Assembly: GCA_937925715.1 (NCBI GenBank)
Contig: CALAMG010000018.1
Span: 3,024-67,023 of the forward strand
DNA from: an uncultured Collinsella sp.
GTDB lineage: Bacteria > Actinomycetota > Coriobacteriia > Coriobacteriales > Coriobacteriaceae
Reading direction: 5' to 3'
DNA: 64,000 nucleotides
Part shown: piece after piece, positions 24,165-32,119 of the stretch
How positions within the stretch are numbered: position 1 is the stretch's first letter
How the letters are laid out: each line of letters opens with the position of its first letter
Made by a program: the position numbers and the translations under genes
The notes under the pieces: model-generated
What the model was told of the DNA's origin: nothing
What the model saw: only the letters and a program-made list of their open reading frames with translations
Database searches by the model: none

Positions 24165-24881
24165 TTAGAACAAGAGGGCGTAGATGACCGCCACGACGAC
24201 GGAGGGGAGCATATTGGCCGTGCGGAAGGTCTGAGGTCGAATAAGGTTAACGCCAACACAGAAGATGAGCATGGAGCCCACAAGCGAAAGGCTGTCGAGG
24301 GCTGCGGTGGTCATGATGGGGGAGAGTGCGCCGGCAAAAAGCGTGATCGTGCCCTGGAATACGGCAACGGGCAGGGCCGAGAAGATGCAGCCGCGGCCAA
24401 GCGAGGCCGTCATGGTGCAGACGATGATGCAGTCCAGCGCGCCCTTCAGGGCAAGCGTGGACCAGTCGCCGAGCAGGCCGTCCTGAATCGATCCTACGAT
24501 GGCCATGGCGCCGATACACACGGTGAGCGATGCCGAGACAAAGGCGTTGGTGAACTCGTTGTCACCCTCGCTGCCGGTTTTGCGCTTGAGCCATTCGCCG
24601 AGGTTCTCGATGGCGGCCTCCAGGTTGATGACCTCGCCGATGAGCGAGCCGAGGGCAAATGAGACGATAAGCATGGTGGTGCCGGTGGTCGCCAACGTCT
24701 CTCCATCGATAACGAGCATCTTTTGCATGGTGCCGCCCAGGCCGATAAACAGAACGCACAACCCCGACGCCTTCATGAGCGTGTCTTGGATGCGGGGCGT
24801 AATGAAGCGCCCACCCATGAGGCCCAGCAGACCGCCCGCGATCAAAAGCGCGACGTTGATGATCGTTCCTAAACCCGGCAT
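24165..24881 (-). CDS. DUF554 integral membrane protein
   Basis: A 238-residue protein starting at ATG 24881, five bases after AGGAGGG; a longer frame upstream lacks a site. It has six or seven hydrophobic segments with the family's Gly-rich phrases: GTIINVALLIAGGLLG at the start, GGTMQKML, FALGSLIGEVINLEAAIENLG, ASLTVCIGAMAIVGSIQDG and SLVGSMLIFCVGVNLI. DUF554 (YdfK/YqgA-like) proteins are inner-membrane proteins of unknown transport role. It lies upstream of the TerB cluster on the same strand with an 89-bp gap, so a functional link is doubtful. Confidence 0.88.
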   Translation of the reverse strand: MPGLGTIINVALLIAGGLLGLMGGRFITPRIQDTLMKASGLCVLFIGLGGTMQKMLVIDGETLATTGTTMLIVSFALGSLIGEVINLEAAIENLGEWLKRKTGSEGDNEFTNAFVSASLTVCIGAMAIVGSIQDGLLGDWSTLALKGALDCIIVCTMTASLGRGCIFSALPVAVFQGTITLFAGALSPIMTTAALDSLSLVGSMLIFCVGVNLIRPQTFRTANMLPSVVVAVIYALLF

Positions 24882-24970
24882 GAACCCTCCTGTAATTGAT
24901 GCCAACGCGGCAATCGTAGCAGAACGGGGAGGGGAGTGCTCAGTATCCGAGCCAAGCGGCGGTTAGCGGT

Positions 24971-26374
24971 CTAGGACAGGACGGGGCTAAAGTCGAAGCG
25001 CAGCGTCATAAGGTGCTGCGGGGATGCGATGGCTGCGGCAATGATGTCGGCATCTCGTGCACGATCGAACCCTTCAAGTTCCATTTGATAGGGGAAGTCT
25101 TCTTGGATACCGATGCGACGCGGAACCAAAAGCTTGGTTCCGTCGAATTCTTCGGTTCGCGTTCCGTCTGCTGCAACGGAATAAAGGTGTAGCTTGGCGG
25201 TCGTTGTGGCATCAAGTGCCGAGATAGCTTGGATATCGTTCGATGCGCTCCTTGCTCCCACTGCTGTAAGTGCCGTAGGCGCGACGACTTCACCCGAAGG
25301 CAAAAAGACGAGCTCGACGGTATTGGGGAATGCGATGAGGATATTTTTGCGGCGGGGCGCATTGGCAGCGACTGGCTCAATGCTTGCGGCATCGACGGTT
25401 TCCGTGTGGTCGAGCGCGACCATCATGCAACAGTTGCCTTCGTCGACATCTGGGGGAGCGGCAAAGTCCAGGCCGTCTTTCGGTTGGGGATTGCCTAGTT
25501 CGGTGGCGGTGCCGCCTGGCTTCTCGAGAGGAGCCGTAGCGTTGTCTTCTGATGGCGCGTCGTCTGCATCGTCAACATGCGCCGGTGCGTCTGCGATCTC
25601 GTCTTTGGGGGATTTGTCATTATCGCTCGATATGGGAGCAGCAATCCCGACGGACCCCACTCCGTGCCATGTCATTTGGAGCAGCGCCGGATCGGCGAGA
25701 ATGCGCTGCACGCCCGGCTCCTGGGTATCGATATTGATGGGGGCGGGTTCTGATCCGCGCGTGAGGTTAAGCGAACCCTTCTGTCCATTGCTTTGAGCCT
25801 CTTGGTCGTCCGCGTCGCCAGCGTAGAACAGCAAAGGCACATCTCCCGTTGCGATGGCTTCGGTGTCCGCCTTGGTCAGTCGCAGCGACGCCGTAAAGGA
25901 GATGATGGGCTGCGTGCCATCGACATTCGAGGGAACGCAGCCCAGGCATACACCTCCTCCTTCTTCTTCATAGGCCGCGCTGTCGAAGGCGACCTTCGCC
26001 CCGTTCGCCGAGTCATCGACCGAGGCGATATCGATGCGCAGCTCTAAGTCGCATGGGTCGCCATCGGCGTCGACTGCGGCCGATTTCCATGTGCAGATGG
26101 CACAACCTGTCTGGGGGCCGTTCTCCTTGTTCGGTCGCTTGATATCCACGACTATCGAGTCGACCGTATTGCGGTGAAGGCATCCCGAGGTTCGGACCGT
26201 GGCGTGTGCGAGCGAAAAACGTTGGCAGGTGACGATACCCGACGAATCCGCCACGGGGTTCAGAGCTTGCGGTAAGGAGTTTGCCGTGGCGGGCGTCGCC
26301 CAAGCGGCGAGAGGCATACCGCTCGCCAGTGCGCTGCAGAGCGCGGCAACGGGCAAAAGGTTTTTGGGTGCCAT
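24971..26374 (-). CDS. Large secreted cysteine-containing protein of unknown function
   Basis: A 467-residue protein with a clear signal peptide (LLPVAALCSALASGMPLAAW, cleavage probably after AWA-TPA or a little later). No known family is recognised. The first third has cysteine pairs CAICTWK and GVCLGCVPS, and GNCCMM occurs near residue 325. A Ser/Asp/Ala/Pro-rich stretch (residues about 250-310) separates two beta-looking parts. No sorting motif or C-terminal membrane helix is present, so it is probably released or held by other surface proteins. It is the last and largest gene of a minus-strand cluster of five small membrane or secreted proteins running from 28147. Confidence 0.7.
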   Translation of the reverse strand: MAPKNLLPVAALCSALASGMPLAAWATPATANSLPQALNPVADSSGIVTCQRFSLAHATVRTSGCLHRNTVDSIVVDIKRPNKENGPQTGCAICTWKSAAVDADGDPCDLELRIDIASVDDSANGAKVAFDSAAYEEEGGGVCLGCVPSNVDGTQPIISFTASLRLTKADTEAIATGDVPLLFYAGDADDQEAQSNGQKGSLNLTRGSEPAPINIDTQEPGVQRILADPALLQMTWHGVGSVGIAAPISSDNDKSPKDEIADAPAHVDDADDAPSEDNATAPLEKPGGTATELGNPQPKDGLDFAAPPDVDEGNCCMMVALDHTETVDAASIEPVAANAPRRKNILIAFPNTVELVFLPSGEVVAPTALTAVGARSASNDIQAISALDATTTAKLHLYSVAADGTRTEEFDGTKLLVPRRIGIQEDFPYQMELEGFDRARDADIIAAAIASPQHLMTLRFDFSPVLS

Positions 26375-26413
26375 GGTTCTCCTATCTATTCCGCGTACTC
26401 CGGTCGCGCTTGG

Positions 26414-26674
26414 CTATTGGTTGCGTTTGATGTGCAGGCCAAGGCACGTCAGTCCTGCTCCCACCGTGGCGGCGCCCACCGCAATGAGTTGCCGGGTGTC
26501 GCTCGTCTGAGCGAGCGGCTCGTGACGGCTGCCGCGATTAAGGCCCGAAAGGTCTACGGTCACTTCTGTGGCCGCCTGCGCTTGCTCTTGTTGAGCAAAG
26601 GCCATGGCAGGTGCGGACGCCAAGATGCCGACGATGGCGGCCAGTGCAAGCGCCTTAGGACGTGGCGTGCGCAC
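26414..26674 (-). CDS. Small cell-surface protein with signal peptide and LPXTG-like tail
   Basis: An 86-residue protein if GTG 26674 is the start, overlapping the end of the gene upstream by 20 bases; a longer frame to 26740 is possible but would overlap more. The signal peptide is ALALAAIVGILASAPAMAFA. After a short mature region comes LAQTSD, then a hydrophobic stretch (LIAVGAATVGAGLTCLGL) and the basic end HIKRNQ. That is the layout of a sortase signal, with LAQTS in place of LPXTG. Whether a sortase accepts it is unknown. With under 60 mature residues it may be a linker or minor subunit of a surface structure. Confidence 0.6.
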   Translation of the reverse strand: MRTPRPKALALAAIVGILASAPAMAFAQQEQAQAATEVTVDLSGLNRGSRHEPLAQTSDTRQLIAVGAATVGAGLTCLGLHIKRNQ

Positions 26675-27257
26675 CGGGCTCGACCGTCCAGGTGATGCTT
26701 GCCACTTGATCTCCCGTGCCGGTGGCGTGGTAGATGTCACGCGTGACGCGGGCGACGTGGCCGCTCACATTGAGCTTGATTTTGTCCGTTCCATCGGCAA
26801 TGCCCTGGTACTTCATGTCGAAGCTTACGTCCTTGGAAAGATCGAGGCCTGTAGTCTGAGTCGCCGAGCTGGCATCCTTTTCTGCCTTATCGGGGCCAAC
26901 CTTAAAATCGATGGAGTTCTGGGCCGAGCCCGTCTTTGCGTCTGCAACGATTGTCCAGTCGTTCTTGGCCGTGACCTTCATGTTAGTGACGTGGATGCCA
27001 TATGCCGAGAGGTTGTCGATGGTAATCGTCTTGTCGGAGGGTCCTACAAGCGTTCCGTCGGCGTTGGCGGCAAAGGGGATGACCGTTGGCGCCTTAAACG
27101 AAACATTGCTAATGTCGGCCTTCACCGTCACATCGGTGGTTCCAACGCGCACATCTGCCATGGCCGCCGTTGGCGCGGCGCCCATCGCAAGTGCGAGCGC
27201 AAGCCCTGCGCCCACGGCGAGTGCCCTGGCTCCGCTCGGGTTCCTGGTAATGTTCAT
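26655..27257 (-). CDS. Secreted beta-rich surface protein of unknown function
   Basis: A 200-residue protein with an N-terminal signal peptide (VGAGLALALAMGAAPTAAMA, cut near MADV). The mature part is beta-rich: DVTVKADISNVSF, PTVIPFAANADGTLVG, TITIDNLSAYGIHVTNMKV and KIKLNVSGHVARV. The phrase around IPFAANADG...ITIDN resembles repeats in Gram-positive surface and spore-coat-like proteins, where two neighbouring strands precede a conserved Trp. There is no sorting signal of its own, and the small LAQTSD protein follows with a 20-base overlap, so the two may work as a pair. Confidence 0.65.
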   Translation of the reverse strand: MNITRNPSGARALAVGAGLALALAMGAAPTAAMADVRVGTTDVTVKADISNVSFKAPTVIPFAANADGTLVGPSDKTITIDNLSAYGIHVTNMKVTAKNDWTIVADAKTGSAQNSIDFKVGPDKAEKDASSATQTTGLDLSKDVSFDMKYQGIADGTDKIKLNVSGHVARVTRDIYHATGTGDQVASITWTVEPGAHATS

Positions 27258-27344
27258 AATCGATCCTTTCTGCTCGTCACGGACTGTTTCCGTGATGGTT
27301 GGACGAATGGGGACAGGGTACTGCCCCTGCGAGCGCGTCGGCCA

Positions 27345-27854
27345 CTAGCCTTCTGCCTGGGCCACCCGCACTTTGACGCGCGTCGGATTGCCGTGGGTGT
27401 CGTAGGTCTTGGCATCGAGTGCCTGAATCTCGATATATGCCTCGCCTTCTTGGATATCGCCGGCGGGGCAGGTCTCAACCGTCTTGCCGGCTTCGACCAC
27501 ACCGGACTCATAGATGGTCTCGTCGTTTTGAATCACGCGGAAGCGCTGGGGAAACTTGTTGTCTTGGACGTTTTGCACGTTGACGCGCAACTTGCCGCCT
27601 TCCTGCAGCTGTGCGACCGGCGCGACCGAGATCGTCATCATGTTGTCGCGGACGATGGCATCGAGCTCATCCTGGATTTCTTGGCGCGATTTACCCTCTG
27701 CCGTCGTGACTGAGGCGCCTGCTTCGGGCACGGGCTGCGACTGCCAGGCGTATAGCCCTACGGCGATGAGGGCGCAGACGATAGCCAGGCAGACAACGAC
27801 GAGCTTCTTGCGACGCCCCAGTCCTGCAAGGCGGGGCGGCTTCTTTGCACTCAT
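27345..27854 (-). CDS. Single-span membrane protein with extracellular beta domain
   Basis: A 169-residue protein starting at ATG 27854, inside the stop of the upstream gene (ATGA overlap). A basic cytoplasmic start (MSAKKPPRLAGLGRRKK) precedes one membrane helix (LVVVCLAIVCALIAVGLYAW). The extracellular part is about 130 residues, with VAQLQEGGKLRVNVQNVQ, YESGVVEAGKTV, ETCPAGDIQEGEAYIEIQAL and THGNPTRVKVRV, all strand-like. The type II orientation suggests an anchored accessory or assembly protein for the secreted products encoded downstream. Family not recognised. Confidence 0.7.
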   Translation of the reverse strand: MSAKKPPRLAGLGRRKKLVVVCLAIVCALIAVGLYAWQSQPVPEAGASVTTAEGKSRQEIQDELDAIVRDNMMTISVAPVAQLQEGGKLRVNVQNVQDNKFPQRFRVIQNDETIYESGVVEAGKTVETCPAGDIQEGEAYIEIQALDAKTYDTHGNPTRVKVRVAQAEG

Positions 27855-28147
27855 GCGGCGTCCTTGGTGGTGTAGACGCGTGCGAACGTGGACGGGTCCG
27901 CTCCAAAGAGCATGTGAAGCATCAGGCGGCGCGAGTAGATGAGCTCGTCGAAGTCGTGAGGGAGCTCGATGTTGTGGATACGCGCGATGTGGTGGGCGAG
28001 CGCCGAGAACGACTCGGGGTCGCAGATAACATCGGTGGTGACGTGGTAGACCGCCGTATCGGGGAACGCCTCTTCGTCGAAAGGCAGGAGATAGGGATCG
28101 TCGTCGACCTCGATGGCGACGCCGTACTGGGGCCAGTAATATGCCAT
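27851..28147 (-). CDS. Small protein of unknown function, first gene of the surface cluster
   Basis: A 98-residue soluble protein. The ATG at 28147 has GGGAGG close upstream on the minus strand. It opens MAYYWPQYGVAIEVDDDPY and continues with AVYHVTTDVICDPESFSALA. The phrase VAIEVDDD and the later strand-helix HVTTDVICDPESFSALAHH recall the acidic core and final strand-helix of DUF559/Vsr-like nucleases, but the typical lysine or glutamine after the second acid is missing. It may be a degenerate or repurposed relative. It is translationally coupled to the membrane protein gene at 27854 by an ATGA overlap. Confidence 0.6.
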   Translation of the reverse strand: MAYYWPQYGVAIEVDDDPYLLPFDEEAFPDTAVYHVTTDVICDPESFSALAHHIARIHNIELPHDFDELIYSRRLMLHMLFGADPSTFARVYTTKDAA

Positions 28148-28493
28148 GGGAACCTCCCTGCTTCTGGGGCCAAAACTTCCATTGGTTTTGGCTGTCGATG
28201 CCGACCGTATCAGTCACTACTTGACCAATTTCTGACCAAATGCTTGACGGATTGACATCTCCGCAGGTAAAAGATGGCAAAAATAACTTCAACTTTTTTC
28301 GAGCGACAATTGCGTGGTCGCTGGCGGTAAAGCGACATGTGTCAAAAGCATCGTCTGCCGAGGAAACCTTGCCGCTCGCCGAATTGCACGAACGTAAAAA
28401 TCGCCAATTATGGAGACGGTCTCGAACACGTCGACGAAACGATGCGGTAACATCTCCCTGCAAATACTGTAGTTAGCTAAAGGGGGAGTTCGC
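28148..28493. promoter_or_regulatory. Divergent promoter region
   Basis: The 346 bases separate the minus-strand surface cluster from the plus-strand oxidase-Etf operon. TTGACA lies at 28252-28257 on the plus strand without a clear matching -10 box. Four TGAC boxes (28222, 28233, 28245, 28253) spaced 8-12 bases apart, two of them within TGACCAA, look like a cluster of operator half-sites. Frames on both strands here lack ribosome binding sites, and I see no gene. Confidence 0.4.
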
Positions 28494-30095
28494 GTGTCGG
28501 CAACTATCAAACCCTTCACCGACGAGTTCGAAGAGTATGGCCGCGATGAGTCTCGCACATCGGGCGAGGCCTCGAGCATCTCGTTTCCGACAACGGAGGA
28601 CGAGGTCCGCGCCATTTTGAAAAAGCTCCATGCCGAGCGTGTCCCGGTGACGGTTCAGGGCGCCCGGACCGGTCTTGCCGCCGGCGCCGTGCCTCATGGC
28701 GGCCACATTCTCAATACTTCCCGCATGAATCGCTACCTAGGCATTCGCCGCGATGAGCAGGGCCGCTTTCTTTTGCGTGTGGCGCCCGGCGTCGTGCTGT
28801 CTGAGCTGCGCAAGCAACTGGGCAAGAAAGTGCTGCCGACTGCCGGCTGGGACCAGGCATCGCTTGAGGCCTACGAGGAGTTCCAGGAAGCTCCCGAGCA
28901 ATTCTTTCCTACCGATCCCACCGAGGCATCTGCCTGCCTGGGCGGTATGGCGGCATGCAACGCCTCCGGCGCCCGTAGCTACGCTTACGGCCCCATGCGC
29001 CCTCACGTCACGGGCCTTCATGTCGCGCTGACCGATGGCGACCTGCTCGAGCTTCACCGTGGCGAGGTTTTTGCACGGGGTCGTTGCCTTTCGCTCGTCA
29101 CGGTGCAGGGCCGCACGCTCGAGCTCAACCTTCCCGGCTACACTATGCCCAAGACCAAAAATGCTTCGGGCTATTTCGTTGCTGACGATATGGATGCCAT
29201 CGATCTGTTTATCGGTGCGTGTGGCACACTCGGCGTCATCACCGAGCTCGAGATTGCCCTGCAGGCGGCGCCTGCGGTCGTTTGGGGCGTGAGCTGCTTC
29301 TTTGACAGCGAAGACAAGGCTGTGTCCTTCACCGATTCTGTGCGCCCCGTCCTGTCCCACGCGGCTGCCATCGAATATTTCGATGCGGGCGCCCTGGATA
29401 TCCTGCGTCGTCAGCGTGAGCAGTCGACCGCGTTCGCCTCGCTGCCGGCGCTCGACAAAGACGCCAAGGTCTGTGTCTACGTGGAGCTCGACTGCGACGA
29501 CGAAGCCCAGGCGACTGAGGAACTGTATCACTTGGGGTGGGTACTGGAACTTGCGGGCGGCAGCGACGATGCGACATGGGTTGCGCGCACCGAGGTCGAT
29601 CGCGAGTGTCAGCGATTCTTCCGCCATGCGGTGCCCGAGAGCGTCAACATGCTCATCGACGAGCGTCGCCGCACGGATCCCACCATCACCAAACTGGGCT
29701 CGGACATGTCGGTGCCCAACGCACACTTGGCCGATGTCATCGCCCTTTATCGCCGCACGTTGGCCGAAAGTGGGCTTGAATCTGCCGCCTGGGGGCACAT
29801 CGGTAACAACCATCTGCATGTGAACATTCTGCCGCGCGATACGCAGGATTACCGCCGCGGCGGAGAGCTCTTTGCCCAGTGGGCTTCCGAGGTCACGGCC
29901 ATGGGCGGCGCCGTCTCCGCCGAACACGGCGTCGGCAAGATCAAGGCGGGCTTCTTGGAGACGATGTACGGTCACGAGGCCATGGTCGAGTCGGCGCGGC
30001 TCAAGCTCCAGCTCGATCCTGCCGGGCAGCTGGGCCGTGGCAACTTGTTTTCGGAGAAGCTCTTGGATGAGCTCGTCCAGAAAGGGGGCGCGTGA
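28494..30095 (+). CDS. FAD-binding 2-hydroxyacid (lactate/glycolate-type) oxidoreductase, GlcD family
   Basis: A 533-residue flavoprotein of the GlcD/D-lactate dehydrogenase family, starting at GTG 28494 after AGGGGGAG. The PCMH-type FAD domain shows SFPTTEDEVRAILKKLH, VQGARTGLAAGAVPHGG and GGMAACNASGARSYAYG. The C-terminal part has WGHIGNNHLHVNILP and AEHGVGKIKAGFL, the usual metal and substrate histidines. It is followed immediately by etfB and an iron-sulfur etfA. The same set forms the electron-bifurcating lactate dehydrogenase of Acetobacterium woodii, which oxidises lactate with NAD+ at the expense of reduced ferredoxin. Here the substrate could be lactate or another 2-hydroxyacid. Confidence 0.88.
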   Translation: MSATIKPFTDEFEEYGRDESRTSGEASSISFPTTEDEVRAILKKLHAERVPVTVQGARTGLAAGAVPHGGHILNTSRMNRYLGIRRDEQGRFLLRVAPGVVLSELRKQLGKKVLPTAGWDQASLEAYEEFQEAPEQFFPTDPTEASACLGGMAACNASGARSYAYGPMRPHVTGLHVALTDGDLLELHRGEVFARGRCLSLVTVQGRTLELNLPGYTMPKTKNASGYFVADDMDAIDLFIGACGTLGVITELEIALQAAPAVVWGVSCFFDSEDKAVSFTDSVRPVLSHAAAIEYFDAGALDILRRQREQSTAFASLPALDKDAKVCVYVELDCDDEAQATEELYHLGWVLELAGGSDDATWVARTEVDRECQRFFRHAVPESVNMLIDERRRTDPTITKLGSDMSVPNAHLADVIALYRRTLAESGLESAAWGHIGNNHLHVNILPRDTQDYRRGGELFAQWASEVTAMGGAVSAEHGVGKIKAGFLETMYGHEAMVESARLKLQLDPAGQLGRGNLFSEKLLDELVQKGGA

Positions 30096-30097
30096 AG

Positions 30098-30913
30098 ATG
30101 AGCAATTTCCATATGGTGGTGTGCGTCAAGGCGGTGCCGGGCAGCACCGAGGTCAAGATGGACCCCAAGACCAATACCATTGTGCGCGATGGCAAGCAGG
30201 CAGTCATTAATCCCTTTGACGCGAGCGCTTTGGAATGCGCGCTGGCGCTGAAGGACGACTTTATCGGCTTTGGCATGGACGTGCGCGTAACGGTGGTGTC
30301 GATGGGCATTCCCGCGACCGAATCGCTGCTGCGCGACTGCATCGCCCGAGGCGCCGATGACGCACTGCTGCTAACCGATCGCGCCTTTGCAGGCGCCGAT
30401 ACCCTGGCAACCACCTATGCCCTCAAGTGCGGCATCGAGGCGCTCGACGAGGACTTCGACCTGCTCATCTGCGGCAAGATGGCGGTGGACGGCGATACGG
30501 CCCAGATTGGTCCCGAGCTTGCCGGTTCCTTTGAGATTCCCTGCGTGACCGACGTGAGCTGCGTGCAGAGTGCGGGCTTTACGACCTGTGGTTCACTGGC
30601 GCTTGTTCACGGCTGCGATGCCGGCGAGGAGACGGTCTATCTTGAGATGCCGTGCGCGATGACGACTGCCAAGGAGATTGGCCAGTTGCGTATGCCGAGT
30701 ATTGCCGGTATTCGTGCAGCCGAGGAGGCGGACGTGCGCGTGGTCAACGCTGCCGACGTGAACGCCGACCCCGCGCGCTGCGGCCTTGCCGGCTCGCCGA
30801 CACAGGTCGTGCGATCGTTTGTGCCCGAACGCGACCAAACGTGCGAGGCCGTTGACGGAACGGCGTCCGAGCAGGCGGCAAAACTTGCCAAGATTATCGA
30901 GGGGATGGCATAG
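30098..30913 (+). CDS. etfB: Electron transfer flavoprotein beta subunit
   Basis: A 271-residue EtfB. ATG 30098 has AAGGGGG nine bases upstream; an in-frame GTG at 30092 overlaps the previous stop and is less well spaced. Typical EtfB phrases are VVCVKAVPGSTEVKMD, INPFDASALECALALKD and LLTDRAFAGADTLATTYAL, with the FAD/AMP-site part DLLICGKMAVDGDTAQIGPELAG. It sits between the FAD oxidase and etfA with no gaps, so all three should be made together and assemble into one complex in the cytoplasm. Confidence 0.93.
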   Translation: MSNFHMVVCVKAVPGSTEVKMDPKTNTIVRDGKQAVINPFDASALECALALKDDFIGFGMDVRVTVVSMGIPATESLLRDCIARGADDALLLTDRAFAGADTLATTYALKCGIEALDEDFDLLICGKMAVDGDTAQIGPELAGSFEIPCVTDVSCVQSAGFTTCGSLALVHGCDAGEETVYLEMPCAMTTAKEIGQLRMPSIAGIRAAEEADVRVVNAADVNADPARCGLAGSPTQVVRSFVPERDQTCEAVDGTASEQAAKLAKIIEGMA

Positions 30914-32119
30914 ATGAGCGGACTGATTATCGATAGCGAAGCCTGTATCGGCTGCGGTCGCTGCGTTCGCGCCTGTGCCTCTGGCGGCATCGTAGTGGAA
31001 GGCGAGCGGCCCAACCGTTGCGCCCGCGTAACCGACGGCTGCATCCTATGCGGCGGGTGCGTCGACGCTTGTCCCGTCAATGCCATTTCGATCGAGCGCG
31101 ACGAGGCCGCCGGCGCGGTTGACCTCGATGCGTATCGAGATATCTGGGTATTCGTTCAGACCGACGAACACGATGTCGTGGCCCCGGTGGCCTACGAGCT
31201 CATGGGCAAGGGCCGCGAGCTTGCCGATGCTCGGGGATGCCGTCTGGTGGCGCTGGTCGGTATGGGCCCCGAGAGCTCGCTCAAGGACCTGGAGCATCTG
31301 GTTTGCGCCGGTGCAGACGAGGTCCTGGTCTGTCGCGACGAGCGTATCCGCCAGAACGATGCGGAGGTTTACGCCCGGCTGATCTGCGATTTGGTGGCAG
31401 AGCGCAAGCCCGAGGCCATTCTGTACGGTGCGACCGCCTTTGGCCGCGAGCTGGCGCCTGGCGTTGCCGTGCGCCTGCAGACGGGCCTTACGGCCGACTG
31501 CACCGTGCTTTCGGTGGATGCGGAAACGGGCCTGCTGCAGCAGACGCGCCCGGCGTTTGGCGGCAACTTGATGGCCACCATCATTTGCCCCAACCACCGT
31601 CCTCAGATGGCAACGGTGCGCCCCGGCATCTTTAGGGAGCCCGAGTTTGACTACAGCCGCTCTGGCACGATTACCCAGGTATTCCTTGCGGAAGACACCA
31701 AGGCTCGTGTCGAGATCTCGATTCCCGCCGAGGAGTGGGGGCAGCAGGCATCAATTGCCGATGCCGAGCGCCTGGTCGTGGTGGGTCGCGGCATTGGTTC
31801 CAAGAAAAACCTGCCGCTGATGCGAAAGCTCGCCGAGGCTCTGGGAGCCGAGCTTGGCTGCACGCGACCTGTCGTGGAGGCCGGCTGGTTGGAGTATCGC
31901 CATCAGATTGGCCAGACAGGCGTATCGGTTTCGCCCAAGCTTCTCGTGAGTATCGGTGTTTCGGGCGCCATCCAGCATCTTGCCGGCATCGGTGGGGCGG
32001 AGTGCATTATCGCCATCAACGAGGACCCGGATGCCCCCATCTTTGGTGCTGCCCAGTACAAGGTTGTCGGCGATGCCGTCGACGTCGTCGAGGAGCTGCT
32101 GGCCCAGCTTGAGCGCTAG
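30914..32119 (+). CDS. etfA: Electron transfer flavoprotein alpha subunit with N-terminal 2[4Fe-4S] domain
   Basis: A 401-residue EtfA starting one base after the etfB stop. Residues 1-60 form a ferredoxin-like domain with two cysteine sets: Cys11, 14, 17, 21 and Cys43, 46, 49, 53-Pro. The EtfA body follows, with GATAFGRELAPGVAVRLQTG, ADCTVL, RPAFGGNLMATI, RPGIF and the FAD-binding end VGRGIGSKKNLPLM, GWLEYRHQIGQTG and SGAIQHLAGI. A ferredoxin domain on EtfA is known from bifurcating Etf complexes (LctC, CarE), where it passes electrons to or from ferredoxin. Its stop overlaps the stop of the convergent HD gene by two bases. Confidence 0.94.
   Translation: MSGLIIDSEACIGCGRCVRACASGGIVVEGERPNRCARVTDGCILCGGCVDACPVNAISIERDEAAGAVDLDAYRDIWVFVQTDEHDVVAPVAYELMGKGRELADARGCRLVALVGMGPESSLKDLEHLVCAGADEVLVCRDERIRQNDAEVYARLICDLVAERKPEAILYGATAFGRELAPGVAVRLQTGLTADCTVLSVDAETGLLQQTRPAFGGNLMATIICPNHRPQMATVRPGIFREPEFDYSRSGTITQVFLAEDTKARVEISIPAEEWGQQASIADAERLVVVGRGIGSKKNLPLMRKLAEALGAELGCTRPVVEAGWLEYRHQIGQTGVSVSPKLLVSIGVSGAIQHLAGIGGAECIIAINEDPDAPIFGAAQYKVVGDAVDVVEELLAQLER

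Noticed and set aside
28240..28476. Small frames in the divergent promoter region
   Set aside because: They lack ribosome binding sites, overlap on opposite strands and show no protein-like composition.
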